From the NCBI RefSeq assembly GCF_021647475.1, contig NZ_JAKIUR010000010.1, forward strand, positions 10,044 through 74,043: a DNA stretch of 64,000 bases, read 5' to 3'. The position numbers were made by a program, and so were the translations under genes. Source of the DNA: Lutibacter sp. GTDB lineage: Bacteria > Bacteroidota > Bacteroidia > Flavobacteriales > Flavobacteriaceae. The notes under the pieces were generated by a model. That model saw only the letters and a program-made list of their open reading frames with translations, searched no databases and was not told the origin of the DNA. Below, one piece after another: positions 49,216-59,834 of the stretch (within the stretch, counting starts at the first letter, position 1; each line of letters opens with the position of its first letter).

Positions 49216-52158
49216 ATGAAAAGTATTTTTACACGCATTAATTTAATTATTGTTACTTTATTATTTTGTAGCTTAAGTGTTTTTTCTCAAGAAATTGAAA
49301 TTACTGGAAAAGTAACCGACGAACAAGGCACTCCAATTGCTGGAGCTAACCTAACTATAGTTGGTAAAAAAACTGGTGCTTTAACTGATTTCGATGGAAA
49401 TTACAGCATAAAAGCTAGTATAGGACAAGAATTAAAATGTTCGTATCTAGGTATGAAATCTAGTACGAAAAAAATTGAGAACCAAAATCCAGTTAATTTT
49501 AAATTAGCTGATGATTTATTAAACTTAGATGAAGTTATTGTAACAGGTACCTCTGGTATTGCTACAAAAAAACAACTAGGCTCCGCTATTTCTACAATTA
49601 GCAGTAAGGATTTAAGTCAATCTAAGGCTGTAGTTAGTATTGGTGATGCACTTCAAGGACAAATTGCAGGAGCACAAATTAACAGAAACTCTGGAAGCCC
49701 TTCAGGAGGTGTTTCCATTAGCTTAAGAGGTGCTAGTACTCTTACTGGCAATTCAAATCCATTATATATTATTGATGGGGTAATTATAAATAATAGTTCT
49801 TCAACTTTAATTAACCTTGGAGGTTACACTCAAAACAGGTTAGTTGACATTAATCCAGATGACATTGACCGCATTGAGGTACTTAAAGGGGCTGCAGCAG
49901 CAGCAATTTATGGATCAAGAGCAAGTAATGGTGTAATTCAAATTTTTACTAAAAAAGGAAAAATAGGAGAACCCAGAATTACCTATGCTACTAGTTTTAA
50001 TGTTAATAATTTAAGAAAAAAAATGCCTTATAATGATGCTCAACTAAAATGGGATGGTGATACTGCAGTGCCAGCTACACGTTATGATTATCAAGATTAT
50101 ATATTTAATACGGCTTATGGATATGAAAACTCATTAAACATAAATGGAGGAACTGAAAAAACAAAATATAGTTTTTCTGCTTCACAATATAAAAATGGTG
50201 GTATTGTTAGAAATACAGATTTTGATAGAAAAACGTTCCGTATAAGATTAGATCAAAAATTATACGATTGGTTTTCAATGTCTGCGGGTTCATTTATATC
50301 TTTTAACAAAAGTAATGATATGCCAAATGGTAAAAACTATGGACCAATTACAAGTTTACTTTTTGCAGACAATATAAATAACATCGCTCCAGATGAGTTT
50401 GGAAACTATCCAAACATTGGATGGATGGCAAATCCAAGAGAAGCAATTGATAGAATTGATGCAACAACTAAAAACTACAGATCAATAAGTGATATTCAAT
50501 TAAAATTAACACCTTTTGAAGGATTTAATTTTAATTATACTTTTGGTTATGATCATTCTAATTCAGAAGGATTAATCTATATTCCAAATGGATTTAACAC
50601 GCGTCCAGATGGTTTATCTCAAAAGGTAACTATCAATTCTGATATGATTAATAGCGATATCAATATGAGTTACCAATTTCAACTATCTGATAATTTAAAA
50701 TCTACTACTGGTGCGGGTTATAGTTACCAATATGAAGAAATACAGAGGTTTGGCGTTACTAATAATTCTGTACTTGCTATTGATGGTGTAATAGTAACAG
50801 ATCCTGCTTCAGCCTCTGCTGGAATAGACTATAGAACTCAAGCTTCTTATTGGGGTGGATACTTACAACAAAATTTTAATTACAAAGATAAATTATTTTT
50901 AACTCTTGCCGGACGATTAGATGGAGCTTCCACATTTGGACTAGATGAACGTCAACAATTTTATTCTAAAGTAAGTACTTCTTATGCTATCTCTGACGAA
51001 GATTTTTGGAAAAACTCATTTGGTAATATATTTGATTCTTTTAAATTACGTGGAGCTTGGGGACAAGCAGGAAATTTAACAGCTTTAAGACCATACCTAA
51101 TTTACACAAACTATAATAGTTCTACCTATAATGGAAATATAGGATTAATCCCTTCCACAATACAAGGCAATCCTAATCTAGCACCCGAACGACAAACTGA
51201 AACAGAGTTTGGGTTTGATACTTCTATGTTAAATAATAGATTAAGTATAGAGTTTTCTTATTATAGCCAAAAAATAGATCATTTACTTATTAATAGACCT
51301 TTATCTCCTTCAACAGGTTTTGATCAGCAATATGCAAATGTTGCAAATATGACCAATAAAGGTTTTGAGTTGTTAATTAAAGGAACACCTATTAGAAATG
51401 AGAATTTAAGTTGGTCTATTACAAGTACACTTAGTCATAATAAAAATAAAGCTACTAATGTAGAAGGATATAGACAAGGACTAGGAATGTTTGGAACCTC
51501 TGTGGCTCAAGAAGGTGAAGCCTTAGGTGTTTTTTATGGAACTTATTTTGCAACGGATGCTAACGGTGATAAATTATTAACTGATGTTGGAAAAGTACAA
51601 AAAGCATTAGGTCATTATGAAGGTAATACTCCAGTTCAAGATTATGATGTTAATGGGCAACCAACAGGAACTGTCTTAAGAAAAATTATTGGAGATCCTA
51701 ATCCAAATTATACCGCATCCATTACCAATGAATTTGAATATAAAAACTTTGGTTTTAGATTTCAATGGGATATTTCTAAAGGAAATGATGTTATGAGTTG
51801 GGATAAACGTATGGGTTACCTCTTTAAAGGTGGAAAATCGACTGCTGATGAATTAAATGGTATAATTCCTAAAGGAAGTTCTGTTGCTAACTTTGGTATT
51901 TTTCAGTCTTTTATTGAAGACGGATCATATATTAAACTTAGAGAAATTGCACTTACTTACAATTTAAAATTAAATAAAAGTTATCTTAAAAATGTTAAAT
52001 TTACATTAAGCGGAAATAATTTAATTTCAATTGATAACTATTGGGGATCTGATCCTGAAGTTAATACAGAAGGGCAAACCAATGGTGTTAAAGGACAAGA
52101 AATGGCAAATGTACCTATTCCTGCAGTATATAAATTGGGTGTAATCTTTAATTTTTAA
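49216..52158 (+). CDS. SusC/RagA-family TonB-dependent outer-membrane transporter
   Basis: This 980-residue protein has a signal peptide (to about residue 24, CSLSVFSQ). A carboxypeptidase-regulatory domain (ITGKVTDEQGTPIAGANL, about 27-100) precedes the plug (about 110-240; SLRGASTLTGNSNPLYIIDG, IEVLKGAAAAAIYGSRASNG) and a long beta-barrel ending VYKLGVIFNF. With the SusD-like lipoprotein 11 bases downstream it should import an oligosaccharide or muropeptide. The neighbouring MurQ, AnmK, epimerase and GH3 genes point to peptidoglycan fragments as substrate. A DeoR-type site and TAGTTTTG promoter lie upstream. Confidence 0.9.
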   Translation: MKSIFTRINLIIVTLLFCSLSVFSQEIEITGKVTDEQGTPIAGANLTIVGKKTGALTDFDGNYSIKASIGQELKCSYLGMKSSTKKIENQNPVNFKLADDLLNLDEVIVTGTSGIATKKQLGSAISTISSKDLSQSKAVVSIGDALQGQIAGAQINRNSGSPSGGVSISLRGASTLTGNSNPLYIIDGVIINNSSSTLINLGGYTQNRLVDINPDDIDRIEVLKGAAAAAIYGSRASNGVIQIFTKKGKIGEPRITYATSFNVNNLRKKMPYNDAQLKWDGDTAVPATRYDYQDYIFNTAYGYENSLNINGGTEKTKYSFSASQYKNGGIVRNTDFDRKTFRIRLDQKLYDWFSMSAGSFISFNKSNDMPNGKNYGPITSLLFADNINNIAPDEFGNYPNIGWMANPREAIDRIDATTKNYRSISDIQLKLTPFEGFNFNYTFGYDHSNSEGLIYIPNGFNTRPDGLSQKVTINSDMINSDINMSYQFQLSDNLKSTTGAGYSYQYEEIQRFGVTNNSVLAIDGVIVTDPASASAGIDYRTQASYWGGYLQQNFNYKDKLFLTLAGRLDGASTFGLDERQQFYSKVSTSYAISDEDFWKNSFGNIFDSFKLRGAWGQAGNLTALRPYLIYTNYNSSTYNGNIGLIPSTIQGNPNLAPERQTETEFGFDTSMLNNRLSIEFSYYSQKIDHLLINRPLSPSTGFDQQYANVANMTNKGFELLIKGTPIRNENLSWSITSTLSHNKNKATNVEGYRQGLGMFGTSVAQEGEALGVFYGTYFATDANGDKLLTDVGKVQKALGHYEGNTPVQDYDVNGQPTGTVLRKIIGDPNPNYTASITNEFEYKNFGFRFQWDISKGNDVMSWDKRMGYLFKGGKSTADELNGIIPKGSSVANFGIFQSFIEDGSYIKLREIALTYNLKLNKSYLKNVKFTLSGNNLISIDNYWGSDPEVNTEGQTNGVKGQEMANVPIPAVYKLGVIFNF

Positions 52159-52169
52159 ATGATAGAATA

Positions 52170-53495
52170 ATGAAAAAATTAATAAAAATATTTATAGTGG
52201 TAACTGGCATATTGTCTTTTACTGCTTGTGAAACAAATTTCAACAATGTTAATCAACCTGCAGAAGATCAGGTTTTAACAACAAAAGCAGGTTTATTAGC
52301 TGAATCTGTTGGGATGACAGAACATTTTGCAACCTCAACACTATCTCCTGTTGTTGAAATTCCAGGACTAACAACAAGAGAATTTGGAGATCTTTTAACT
52401 TTTGTTACACCAAGTGAATTAGTCGCAGGTGGTACAATGCTAAATAGCGACAACGCAGGTGTTACCCGATTATGGTCTAGATTATTAAGAGATAAGGGTA
52501 TGGCAGAGTCTATATTGGCAAATGTTGATAATATTGATATGGAGCCAGGAACAAAATCAGGGCTTAGTGCTTACGCAAAATGGTTTAAAGCAATAACTTT
52601 AGGGTACTTAATTCAAAATTTTGAACAAGCACCAATAAACAATGACTTAAATGGTAATGCAATTTTTAATACAAGAGCTGAAGTTTTAGCTGAATGTATT
52701 AATTTATTAGAAAGTGCTAAAACTGAAATAGCTACAACACCTATTTCTGATGAGTTTTCTAGCTATATCCCTAATATAGATTTACCAAATGTCATCAACG
52801 CCTTTTTAGCTAGATATAATTTATTTGCAGGAAATTATACAGCTGCAATTACAGTTGCAAATGCAGTAGATTTAACTTCTATGTCTGAATGGACTTATGA
52901 TGGTACTGTTGCAAGAAATCCTGTATATGATTTCGCAGTTTTTAATAATCCTGATACTAAACCTCAAGATAATTTTGGTTTAACTGGCAGTTATATTCCA
53001 GAAGTTGGAGACGGTAGAATTTCTTTTTACTTATCTCCTGTTGATGAATTCGAAACTGATTTCGGATTACATGGAGTTGACAATGCTTTAGGTTTTTTTA
53101 CTTCCGCTTCAACATCAATTCCTGTTTTTTTACCAGGAGAAATGTTATTAATTAAAGCTGAAGCTTATGCACGAATTCCTGATTTACCAAATGCGGTTAT
53201 TAACATAAATCTTGTTAGAGAAAAAACTGATGATGTTTACGGGGTAAACGCTGGCTTAGGAGCTTGGACTGGAGATGTAAATAGCCAATCTGACATATTA
53301 AATGAAATTTTCAAAAACAGGTCTATTGAGTTATTTATGAGTGGAATGCGCTTTGAAGACTCTAGGAGAATTCACCCAAATTTAGTAATCCCAGCGGGTG
53401 GTGATTATTTTATTGAACGTAATAGAAACTACTACCCTTATCCTTTCGATGAAAGAGAAAATAATCCTAATATTCCTGCTGACCCAAGTATCTAA
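52170..53495 (+). CDS. SusD/RagB-family substrate-binding lipoprotein
   Basis: This 441-residue protein has a lipoprotein signal (FIVVTGILSFTAC, lipid Cys near residue 20). A helical TPR-like SusD fold includes AYAKWFKAITLGYLIQNFEQ, LPNVINAFLARYNLFAGNYT, GEMLLIKAEAYARI and FKNRSIELFMSGMRFEDSRR. It forms the lid on the SusC channel at the cell surface. It is slightly shorter than many SusD proteins but complete to YYPYPFDERENNPNI. A strong terminator follows, so the genes behind need read-through or their own promoter. Confidence 0.9.
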   Translation: MKKLIKIFIVVTGILSFTACETNFNNVNQPAEDQVLTTKAGLLAESVGMTEHFATSTLSPVVEIPGLTTREFGDLLTFVTPSELVAGGTMLNSDNAGVTRLWSRLLRDKGMAESILANVDNIDMEPGTKSGLSAYAKWFKAITLGYLIQNFEQAPINNDLNGNAIFNTRAEVLAECINLLESAKTEIATTPISDEFSSYIPNIDLPNVINAFLARYNLFAGNYTAAITVANAVDLTSMSEWTYDGTVARNPVYDFAVFNNPDTKPQDNFGLTGSYIPEVGDGRISFYLSPVDEFETDFGLHGVDNALGFFTSASTSIPVFLPGEMLLIKAEAYARIPDLPNAVININLVREKTDDVYGVNAGLGAWTGDVNSQSDILNEIFKNRSIELFMSGMRFEDSRRIHPNLVIPAGGDYFIERNRNYYPYPFDERENNPNIPADPSI

Positions 53496-53519
53496 TTAAG
53501 TTTTATTTTAAATAGTTAT

Positions 53520-53556
53520 AAATGGGGTTTCAAAGAAATTTGTTGCCCCATTTTTT
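53520..53556 (+). terminator. Intrinsic terminator after susD
   Basis: AAATGGGG (53520-53527) and CCCCATTT (53546-53553) form a stem around an 18-base loop, followed by more T residues. Confidence 0.7.
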
Positions 53557-53579
53557 AAATTATTAACCTATAAATTTTA

Positions 53580-55034
53580 ATGAACCCAGTTCTAATTTTA
53601 TTCATTTTAATAGCCTACTTTGGGCTATTACTCTTAATTTCCTATTTCACCTCATTAAATAGAAGCGAAAATTCATTTTTTACAGGTGATAGAAAATCTC
53701 CTTGGCAATTAGTGGCCTTTGGAATGGTTGGTGCAGCTTTATCTGGTGTTACTTTTGTATCTATTCCAGGAATGGTTGCTAACAATTATTTCTATTATTT
53801 ACAATTTGTTTTTGGAAATATTGTTGGATATATATTTATTACCTATGTACTTATTCCCATATATTATAAGTTAAAATTAGTATCAATTTATTCGTACTTA
53901 AATACACGTTTTGGAATAAAAACTTACAAAACAGGTTCGCTATTTTTTTTAATATCACAGTCATTTGGAGCTGCTTTAAGATTATTACTTGCAGCAAAAA
54001 TTTTGCAATATGCATTTTTTGATGCTTTTAACATCCCATTTTACGTAAGTGTTATTATAATTTTGGCTTTAATATGGCTATATACTAATAAATCAGGAAT
54101 AAAAACTATTGTTTGGACAGATACACTTCAAACATTCTTTTTAATATTAGCAGCTATAGTAGCTATTTATGCTGTAAAAAATGCATTAAATTTAACTTTT
54201 TCAGAAACCATTACATCAATAACACATCATAAATATTTTAAAATATTTAATTGGAATTTTAATTCTGGGAGTAACTTTTTTAAACAATTTATTTCAGGAA
54301 TATTAATTGCTGTTGCCATGATAGGATTAGATCAAAATATGATGCAAAAAACCCTAACCTGTAAAAACAAAAAAGAAGCACAAAATAATTTATTAACATT
54401 TAGTTTTATTTTAGCCATAACTCAATTTTTATTTTTAGGATTAGGAATTATGTTATACTTATATGCCGAAAAATTTGGTATAAAATTAGAAATAGAAAAC
54501 GGAAAATTCATAAATACAGATGCTCTATTCCCAATGTTAGCTTTAAACCATTTTGGAACCATAGCCAGCATTAGTTTTATTTTAGGAATAACAGCAGCTT
54601 CTTTTTCAAGTGCAGACTCTGCAATAACAGCTTTAACAACATCTTTTACTTATGATTTTTTAGCTATTGAACATAAAAATCCAAAAGAAAAAAATCGTTT
54701 AAAAAATATAGTTTTATTTGGGTTTTCAGTAGTTATATTTTTAATTATAATGGCATTTTCACACAGTAAAGGAGATGTTATTTCAACAATATTTAAAGTT
54801 GCAGGATATACTTATGGTCCATTATTGGGACTTTATTTATTTGGAATTTTTACTAAAATAAAAATTAGAGATGCAGCTGTTCCATACATTTGCATTTTAA
54901 TGCCACTTCTAACCTATTTCTTAAATTACCTATTTATAACCCTATTCTCATTTGATTTAGGATTTATGAATATATTAGTAAACGCACTATTAACAATTTT
55001 AAGTTTAATAATTGTAAAACAACAACATGAATAA
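53580..55034 (+). CDS. Sodium:solute symporter (SSS family), amino-sugar importer candidate
   Basis: This 484-residue inner-membrane protein has about 13 helices and SSS marks: FFTGDRKSPWQLVAFGMVGAA, GVTFVSIPGMVA, FGAALRLLLAAKI, WTDTLQTFFLI, MIGLDQNMMQKTLTCKNKKE and SFSSADSAITALTTSF, which forms the sodium-site region. Its end overlaps murQ by 8 bases, so the two are translationally coupled. The substrate is probably MurNAc, anhydroMurNAc or GlcNAc; relatives in other amino-sugar loci support this, but it is not proven. Confidence 0.85.
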   Translation: MNPVLILFILIAYFGLLLLISYFTSLNRSENSFFTGDRKSPWQLVAFGMVGAALSGVTFVSIPGMVANNYFYYLQFVFGNIVGYIFITYVLIPIYYKLKLVSIYSYLNTRFGIKTYKTGSLFFLISQSFGAALRLLLAAKILQYAFFDAFNIPFYVSVIIILALIWLYTNKSGIKTIVWTDTLQTFFLILAAIVAIYAVKNALNLTFSETITSITHHKYFKIFNWNFNSGSNFFKQFISGILIAVAMIGLDQNMMQKTLTCKNKKEAQNNLLTFSFILAITQFLFLGLGIMLYLYAEKFGIKLEIENGKFINTDALFPMLALNHFGTIASISFILGITAASFSSADSAITALTTSFTYDFLAIEHKNPKEKNRLKNIVLFGFSVVIFLIIMAFSHSKGDVISTIFKVAGYTYGPLLGLYLFGIFTKIKIRDAAVPYICILMPLLTYFLNYLFITLFSFDLGFMNILVNALLTILSLIIVKQQHE

Positions 55035-55848
55035 TAAACCAACTACCGAACAGGCTTCTAACTATAATAACCTAGAAAAAATGAGTACCTTAGAGTTACT
55101 CACAAATATAAATGCTGAAGATAAAACGGTACCTAATACCATTAAAAAAGTTATTCCTTCTATTGAAAAATTAGTGAATACCATTTACTCTAAAATGAAA
55201 GATGGTGGCAGACTATTTTATATTGGTGCAGGAACAAGTGGAAGACTTGGTGTATTAGACGCCTCTGAATGCCCTCCAACTTATGGAGTTTCAGACGATT
55301 GGGTTATAGGCCTTATTGCTGGAGGTGATGGTGCTCTTAGAAAAGCAGTTGAAAACGCTGAAGATGATACAACCCTAGCTTGGAAAGATTTACAAAATTA
55401 TAATATTACAGATAAAGATGTTTTAGTTGGTATTGCAGCATCAGGAACAACTCCTTATGTTATTGGAGCACTTAAAGAAGCTAAAAAACATAAAATTAAT
55501 ACAGCATGTATTGTGTGTAATGAAAATAGTCCTTTATCTTTAGTTGCTGATTTTCCTATAGAAGTAATTGTAGGTCCTGAATTTGTTACAGGAAGCACAA
55601 GAATGAAAGCTGGAACTGCACAAAAATTAGTTTTAAATATGATTTCTACTTCAGTAATGATTAAACTAGGAAGAGTAAAAGGTAATAAAATGGTACACAT
55701 GCAATTAAACAATAACAAGCTAGTAAACCGAGGGACTTTAATGCTTATGGATGAGCTTCATATTGATCAAAATTTAGCATCAACCCTACTAGAAGAACAC
55801 AAAAGTGTTAAAAATGTATTAGATTACTACAAAGGGAAATTTATATAA
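55027..55848 (+). CDS. murQ: N-acetylmuramic acid 6-phosphate etherase
   Basis: This 273-residue SIS-fold enzyme cleaves the lactyl ether of MurNAc-6-P to GlcNAc-6-P and D-lactate. Family marks are LTNINAEDKTVP, FYIGAGTSGRLGVLDASECP (about 63-82), GLIAGGDGALRKAVENAEDD, GIAASGTTPYVIGAL and GPEFVTGSTRMKAGTAQKL. Length and motifs are complete. It overlaps the symporter gene and is followed 1 base later by anmK, the kinase that makes its substrate. Confidence 0.95.
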   Translation: MNNKPTTEQASNYNNLEKMSTLELLTNINAEDKTVPNTIKKVIPSIEKLVNTIYSKMKDGGRLFYIGAGTSGRLGVLDASECPPTYGVSDDWVIGLIAGGDGALRKAVENAEDDTTLAWKDLQNYNITDKDVLVGIAASGTTPYVIGALKEAKKHKINTACIVCNENSPLSLVADFPIEVIVGPEFVTGSTRMKAGTAQKLVLNMISTSVMIKLGRVKGNKMVHMQLNNNKLVNRGTLMLMDELHIDQNLASTLLEEHKSVKNVLDYYKGKFI

Positions 55849-55849
55849 C

Positions 55850-56914
55850 ATGAAGCAAATGAGCAAATATATAATTGGTGTAATGAGTGGAACTTCCTTA
55901 GACGGAATTGATATGGCTTATGTAAAAATCAATCACAACAACAACTATACTTTTGAAATTTTAAAGGCGACAACTGCCACTTATAGTAAAGACTGGAAAT
56001 CTACTTTAAAAAATGGTTTCCACTTATCAGGTGAAAAACTCACAAAATTAGATGCAGATTATGGTATGCATTTAGGAAAAATCATTTTAAATTTTATTCA
56101 AAAAAATAAAATTACCAAAATCGATTTTATAGCTTCTCACGGACATACAATTTACCATAATCCTGCAAAAAATTACACACTTCAAATAGGAAATGGTCCT
56201 CAAATAACTGCTATTACAGGCTTAAAAACCATTTGTAATTTTAGAGTACAAGACATTGCACTTGGCGGTCAAGGTGCTCCTTTAGTTCCTATTGGTGATA
56301 AACTTTTATTTTCTAACTATGATTATTGCCTAAATTTAGGTGGATTTTCCAACATCTCATTCAATGAAAACAACCAACGAATTGCCTTTGATATTTGCCC
56401 TGTAAATATTGTGTTAAATCATTATGTAGCACCATTAAATATGGAGTATGATGATAAAGGTGAAATTGCATCTAGTGGAAAGTTAAATGAAAAACTACTT
56501 GATGAACTTAATGATTTAGAGTTCTATAATGACACAAAACCAAAATCTTTGGGATACGAATTTGTTGTAGAAATCATTTTTCCAATAATTGATAAATACA
56601 ACCTTGAAATCAACGATATTTTAAGAACTTTTGTTGAACACATAGCCATACAAATTGCGAAAAAAATAGCATCAAACTCAGAAAAAACAGTATTGATTGC
56701 CGGAGGAGGAGCTTACAACACATTTCTTATTAATCGCATTCAATCCTACACAAAAACTCAATTGATAATTCCTGAAGATACTATTATAAATTACAAAGAG
56801 GCTTTAGTTTTTGCATTATTAGGTTTTTTAAAAGATGAAGGACAAATTAATTGCCTAAAAAGTGTTACTGGAGCAAAGAAAGACCATAGTAGTGGCGTTA
56901 CTTATAATCCTTAA
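55850..56914 (+). CDS. anmK: Anhydro-N-acetylmuramic acid kinase
   Basis: This 354-residue enzyme opens 1,6-anhydroMurNAc with ATP to give MurNAc-6-P. Marks include GVMSGTSLDGIDMAYVKI at the start, DFIASHGHTIYHNP, LQIGNGPQITAITGLKTI, FRVQDIALGGQGAPLVPIGD and LIAGGGAYNTFLI. It is one step before MurQ. The presence of AnmK and not of a MurK-type kinase points to anhydro-muropeptides from lytic transglycosylases as the substrate. Confidence 0.95.
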   Translation: MKQMSKYIIGVMSGTSLDGIDMAYVKINHNNNYTFEILKATTATYSKDWKSTLKNGFHLSGEKLTKLDADYGMHLGKIILNFIQKNKITKIDFIASHGHTIYHNPAKNYTLQIGNGPQITAITGLKTICNFRVQDIALGGQGAPLVPIGDKLLFSNYDYCLNLGGFSNISFNENNQRIAFDICPVNIVLNHYVAPLNMEYDDKGEIASSGKLNEKLLDELNDLEFYNDTKPKSLGYEFVVEIIFPIIDKYNLEINDILRTFVEHIAIQIAKKIASNSEKTVLIAGGGAYNTFLINRIQSYTKTQLIIPEDTIINYKEALVFALLGFLKDEGQINCLKSVTGAKKDHSSGVTYNP

Positions 56915-56933
56915 TAAATTAAATTTTTGAAAA

Positions 56934-59834
56934 TTGGATTTACAAAATCTTAAAAAATTAATAGCTGGCGAAGTACATTTTGATGCACTACATAAAAGTA
57001 TCTATACTACTGACGCATCTGTGTATAGAAAAATTCCCTTAGGTGTTGTTTATCCTAAAAATAACGCCGATTTAAAAATACTCATTCAATTTGCTACTAA
57101 AAATAAAATCACTTTAATTCCACGAGCTGCGGGAACTTCATTAGCTGGACAATGTGTCGGAGATGGATTAATTATAGATATATCCAAACATTTTACTAAA
57201 ATAATAGCTTTTAATGAAAGGAATAAAACCGTTACCCTTCAGCCTGGTGTTATTAGAGATGAACTTAATCTCTTTTTAAAACCATACGGATTATTTTTTA
57301 GCCCAAATACTTCAACAAGTAATAGGTGCATGATTGGTGGAATGGTTGGCAATAATTCATGTGGCACAACCTCTATAAAATACGGCGTTACACGCGATAA
57401 AATTATTGAATTAAAAACCATTTTAAGTGATGGATCTGAAGCTGTATTTAAAGAACTAAACGTTTCTGAATTCAATCAAAAAAAAGCAGGAAACTCTTTA
57501 GAAAGTACTATTTACAATTCTATTTTTAATGAATTATCAAATAAAGAAACTCAACAAGAAATTATAAAGGAATTTCCTAAAAAAAGTATTCACCGAAGAA
57601 ATAATGGTTATGCGGTAGATGAATTATTAAAATTTGAACTTTTTGGAGGTGAAAACAAAAGTATAAATGTTGCAAAATTACTAGCTGGAAGTGAAGGAAC
57701 TTTGGCTTTTACCACTGAAATAACCTTGCATTTAGATAATTTGCCTCCAGCTAAAAATATAATGGTTGCGGCTCATTTTAATAGTGTTAAAGAAAGTTTA
57801 GAAGCGGTGGTTATTGCTATGAATCACAACTTATACACTTGTGAATTAATGGATAAAACCATTTTAGATTGTACCAAAAACAATAGAGAACAATTAAAAA
57901 ACAGATTTTTTGTAGAAGGCGATCCTAAAGCAATTTTAATGCTTGAAATTTGTACAAATTCAACTAAAGAATCTCGTGATTTAGCAGATAAATTAATTTC
58001 AGATTTAGAAGCACATAAACTAGGTTATGCGTTCCCAAAATTAGAAAATAACGACATCACTAAAGCATTAAATTTACGTAAAGCTGGTTTAGGTTTATTG
58101 GGTAATATTATTGGTGATAAAAAAGCTGTGGCTTGTATTGAAGATACGGCTGTGGATGTTGACGTCCTTCCAGATTACATTTCTGAATTTACCAAAATGA
58201 TGGATGATTTCGGACAAGAAGCGGTGTATTATGCTCATGCAGGTGCTGGGGAAATTCATTTACGCCCCATTTTAAATCTTAAGAAAAAAGAAGATGTAGT
58301 TTTATTTAGAGAAATTACTACTGAAACAGCTCAATTAGTAAAAAAATATGGAGGTTCCTTTAGCGGTGAACACGGCGATGGAATTGTAAGAGCAGAATTT
58401 ATTCCTTTAATGATTGGGGAAAAAAATTATGAGCTCCTAAAGCGAATTAAAAACACTTTTGATCCAAATAACATATTTAATAAAGGTAAAATTGTAGATG
58501 CATTTTTAATGGATGAAAATCTACGATATAAAATTGATAGAATTGAGCCTGAAATTGATACTATTCAAGATTTCTCTGATAGTTTAGGAATTCTTAGAGC
58601 AGCTGAAAAATGCAACGGCTCAGGTGATTGCAGAAAACCAATTTCTGCCGGTGGAACCATGTGTCCGAGTTACCGAGCAACTAAAAATGAAAAAGACACA
58701 ACAAGAGCAAGAGCAAACACCTTACGTGAATTTTTAACTAATTCAACCCAAGAAAATAGATTCAATCACAAAGAATTGTATGATGTTTTCGACTTGTGTT
58801 TAAGTTGTAAAGCCTGTGCAAGTGAATGCCCAAGTAATGTAGATGTTGCCGCTTTAAAAGCCGAATTTTTACATCAATATTACAAAGAAAATGGTGTTCC
58901 GTTTAGAACTAGTATGTTTGCCAACAATGTAAAATGGAATAAATTGGGTAGCCTCACTCCTAGTTTTACTAATTTGGTGCTAAACACAAAACTTACTAAA
59001 AAAATAATGGGAATTGCAACTGAAAGAAGCATTCCAAAATTGGCTAAAACAACTTTTTATAATTGGTATAAAAAGAATAAAAATCGCTTATTAAATCAGC
59101 CTAATAAATTTGGTGAAGTATTTCTTTTTATGGATGAATTTACCAATTATTACGATGCAAATATTGGTATTGATACTATTGAATTATTAACAGCTTTAGG
59201 CTACAAAGTAAACATAACCCAACATGAAGAAAGTGGACGAAGTTTTATTTCAAAAGGAATTTTAGATAAAGCTAAAGAAAAAGCCAATTTTAATGTAAAC
59301 TTTTTCAAAAATATTGTTTCAAAAAAAAGACCTTTAGTTGGTATTGAACCTTCCGCCATTTTAACTTTTAGAGATGAATATCTAAGACTGGCTGACGACA
59401 AAAAAGCAGCAAAAGAAATTGCTAAAAACACTTTTACCATTGAAGAGTTTATAAAACAAGAATTCAAAAAAAATAACATTTCAACTTCAAGTTTTACAAC
59501 AGAAAGCAAAACATTAAAAATTCACGGACATTGTCAGCAAAAATCATTGAGTGGCACTGAGCCTACATTTCAAATGCTTTCTATTCCTGAAAATTACAAA
59601 GTAAGTATTATCAACTCCGGATGCTGTGGTATGGCAGGTTCATTTGGATATGAAAAAGAGCATTATGAGTTGAGTATGAAAATTGGAGAAGACACCTTAT
59701 TCCCAAAAATTAGAAATACAAATAAAAATACCGTTATTGCAGCTTCAGGAACTAGTTGCAGACATCAAATCAAAGATGGAACTAAAAGGGTTTCTAAACA
59801 TCCTGTTTCTATTTTAAGAGAAGCATTAAGATGA
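56934..59834 (+). CDS. FAD-linked oxidase with Fe-S and CCG domains (D-lactate / 2-hydroxyacid dehydrogenase)
   Basis: This 966-residue protein starts at TTG (56934). The FAD-binding PCMH domain (about 30-210; PRAAGTSLAGQCVGDGLIID, GMVGNNSCGTTSIKYG) and FAD-oxidase C domain (to about 520; YYAHAGAGEIHLRP, SGEHGDGIVR) precede a 4Fe-4S region (C560 onward and C622/C625/C628/C632) and a CCG part (C897-C898). It is a GlcD/GlcF-type fusion like the YdiJ family, which oxidises D-2-hydroxyacids to ketoacids. MurQ next door releases D-lactate, so D-lactate oxidation to pyruvate is the likely role. It overlaps the epimerase gene by 4 bases. Confidence 0.8.
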   Translation: MDLQNLKKLIAGEVHFDALHKSIYTTDASVYRKIPLGVVYPKNNADLKILIQFATKNKITLIPRAAGTSLAGQCVGDGLIIDISKHFTKIIAFNERNKTVTLQPGVIRDELNLFLKPYGLFFSPNTSTSNRCMIGGMVGNNSCGTTSIKYGVTRDKIIELKTILSDGSEAVFKELNVSEFNQKKAGNSLESTIYNSIFNELSNKETQQEIIKEFPKKSIHRRNNGYAVDELLKFELFGGENKSINVAKLLAGSEGTLAFTTEITLHLDNLPPAKNIMVAAHFNSVKESLEAVVIAMNHNLYTCELMDKTILDCTKNNREQLKNRFFVEGDPKAILMLEICTNSTKESRDLADKLISDLEAHKLGYAFPKLENNDITKALNLRKAGLGLLGNIIGDKKAVACIEDTAVDVDVLPDYISEFTKMMDDFGQEAVYYAHAGAGEIHLRPILNLKKKEDVVLFREITTETAQLVKKYGGSFSGEHGDGIVRAEFIPLMIGEKNYELLKRIKNTFDPNNIFNKGKIVDAFLMDENLRYKIDRIEPEIDTIQDFSDSLGILRAAEKCNGSGDCRKPISAGGTMCPSYRATKNEKDTTRARANTLREFLTNSTQENRFNHKELYDVFDLCLSCKACASECPSNVDVAALKAEFLHQYYKENGVPFRTSMFANNVKWNKLGSLTPSFTNLVLNTKLTKKIMGIATERSIPKLAKTTFYNWYKKNKNRLLNQPNKFGEVFLFMDEFTNYYDANIGIDTIELLTALGYKVNITQHEESGRSFISKGILDKAKEKANFNVNFFKNIVSKKRPLVGIEPSAILTFRDEYLRLADDKKAAKEIAKNTFTIEEFIKQEFKKNNISTSSFTTESKTLKIHGHCQQKSLSGTEPTFQMLSIPENYKVSIINSGCCGMAGSFGYEKEHYELSMKIGEDTLFPKIRNTNKNTVIAASGTSCRHQIKDGTKRVSKHPVSILREALR

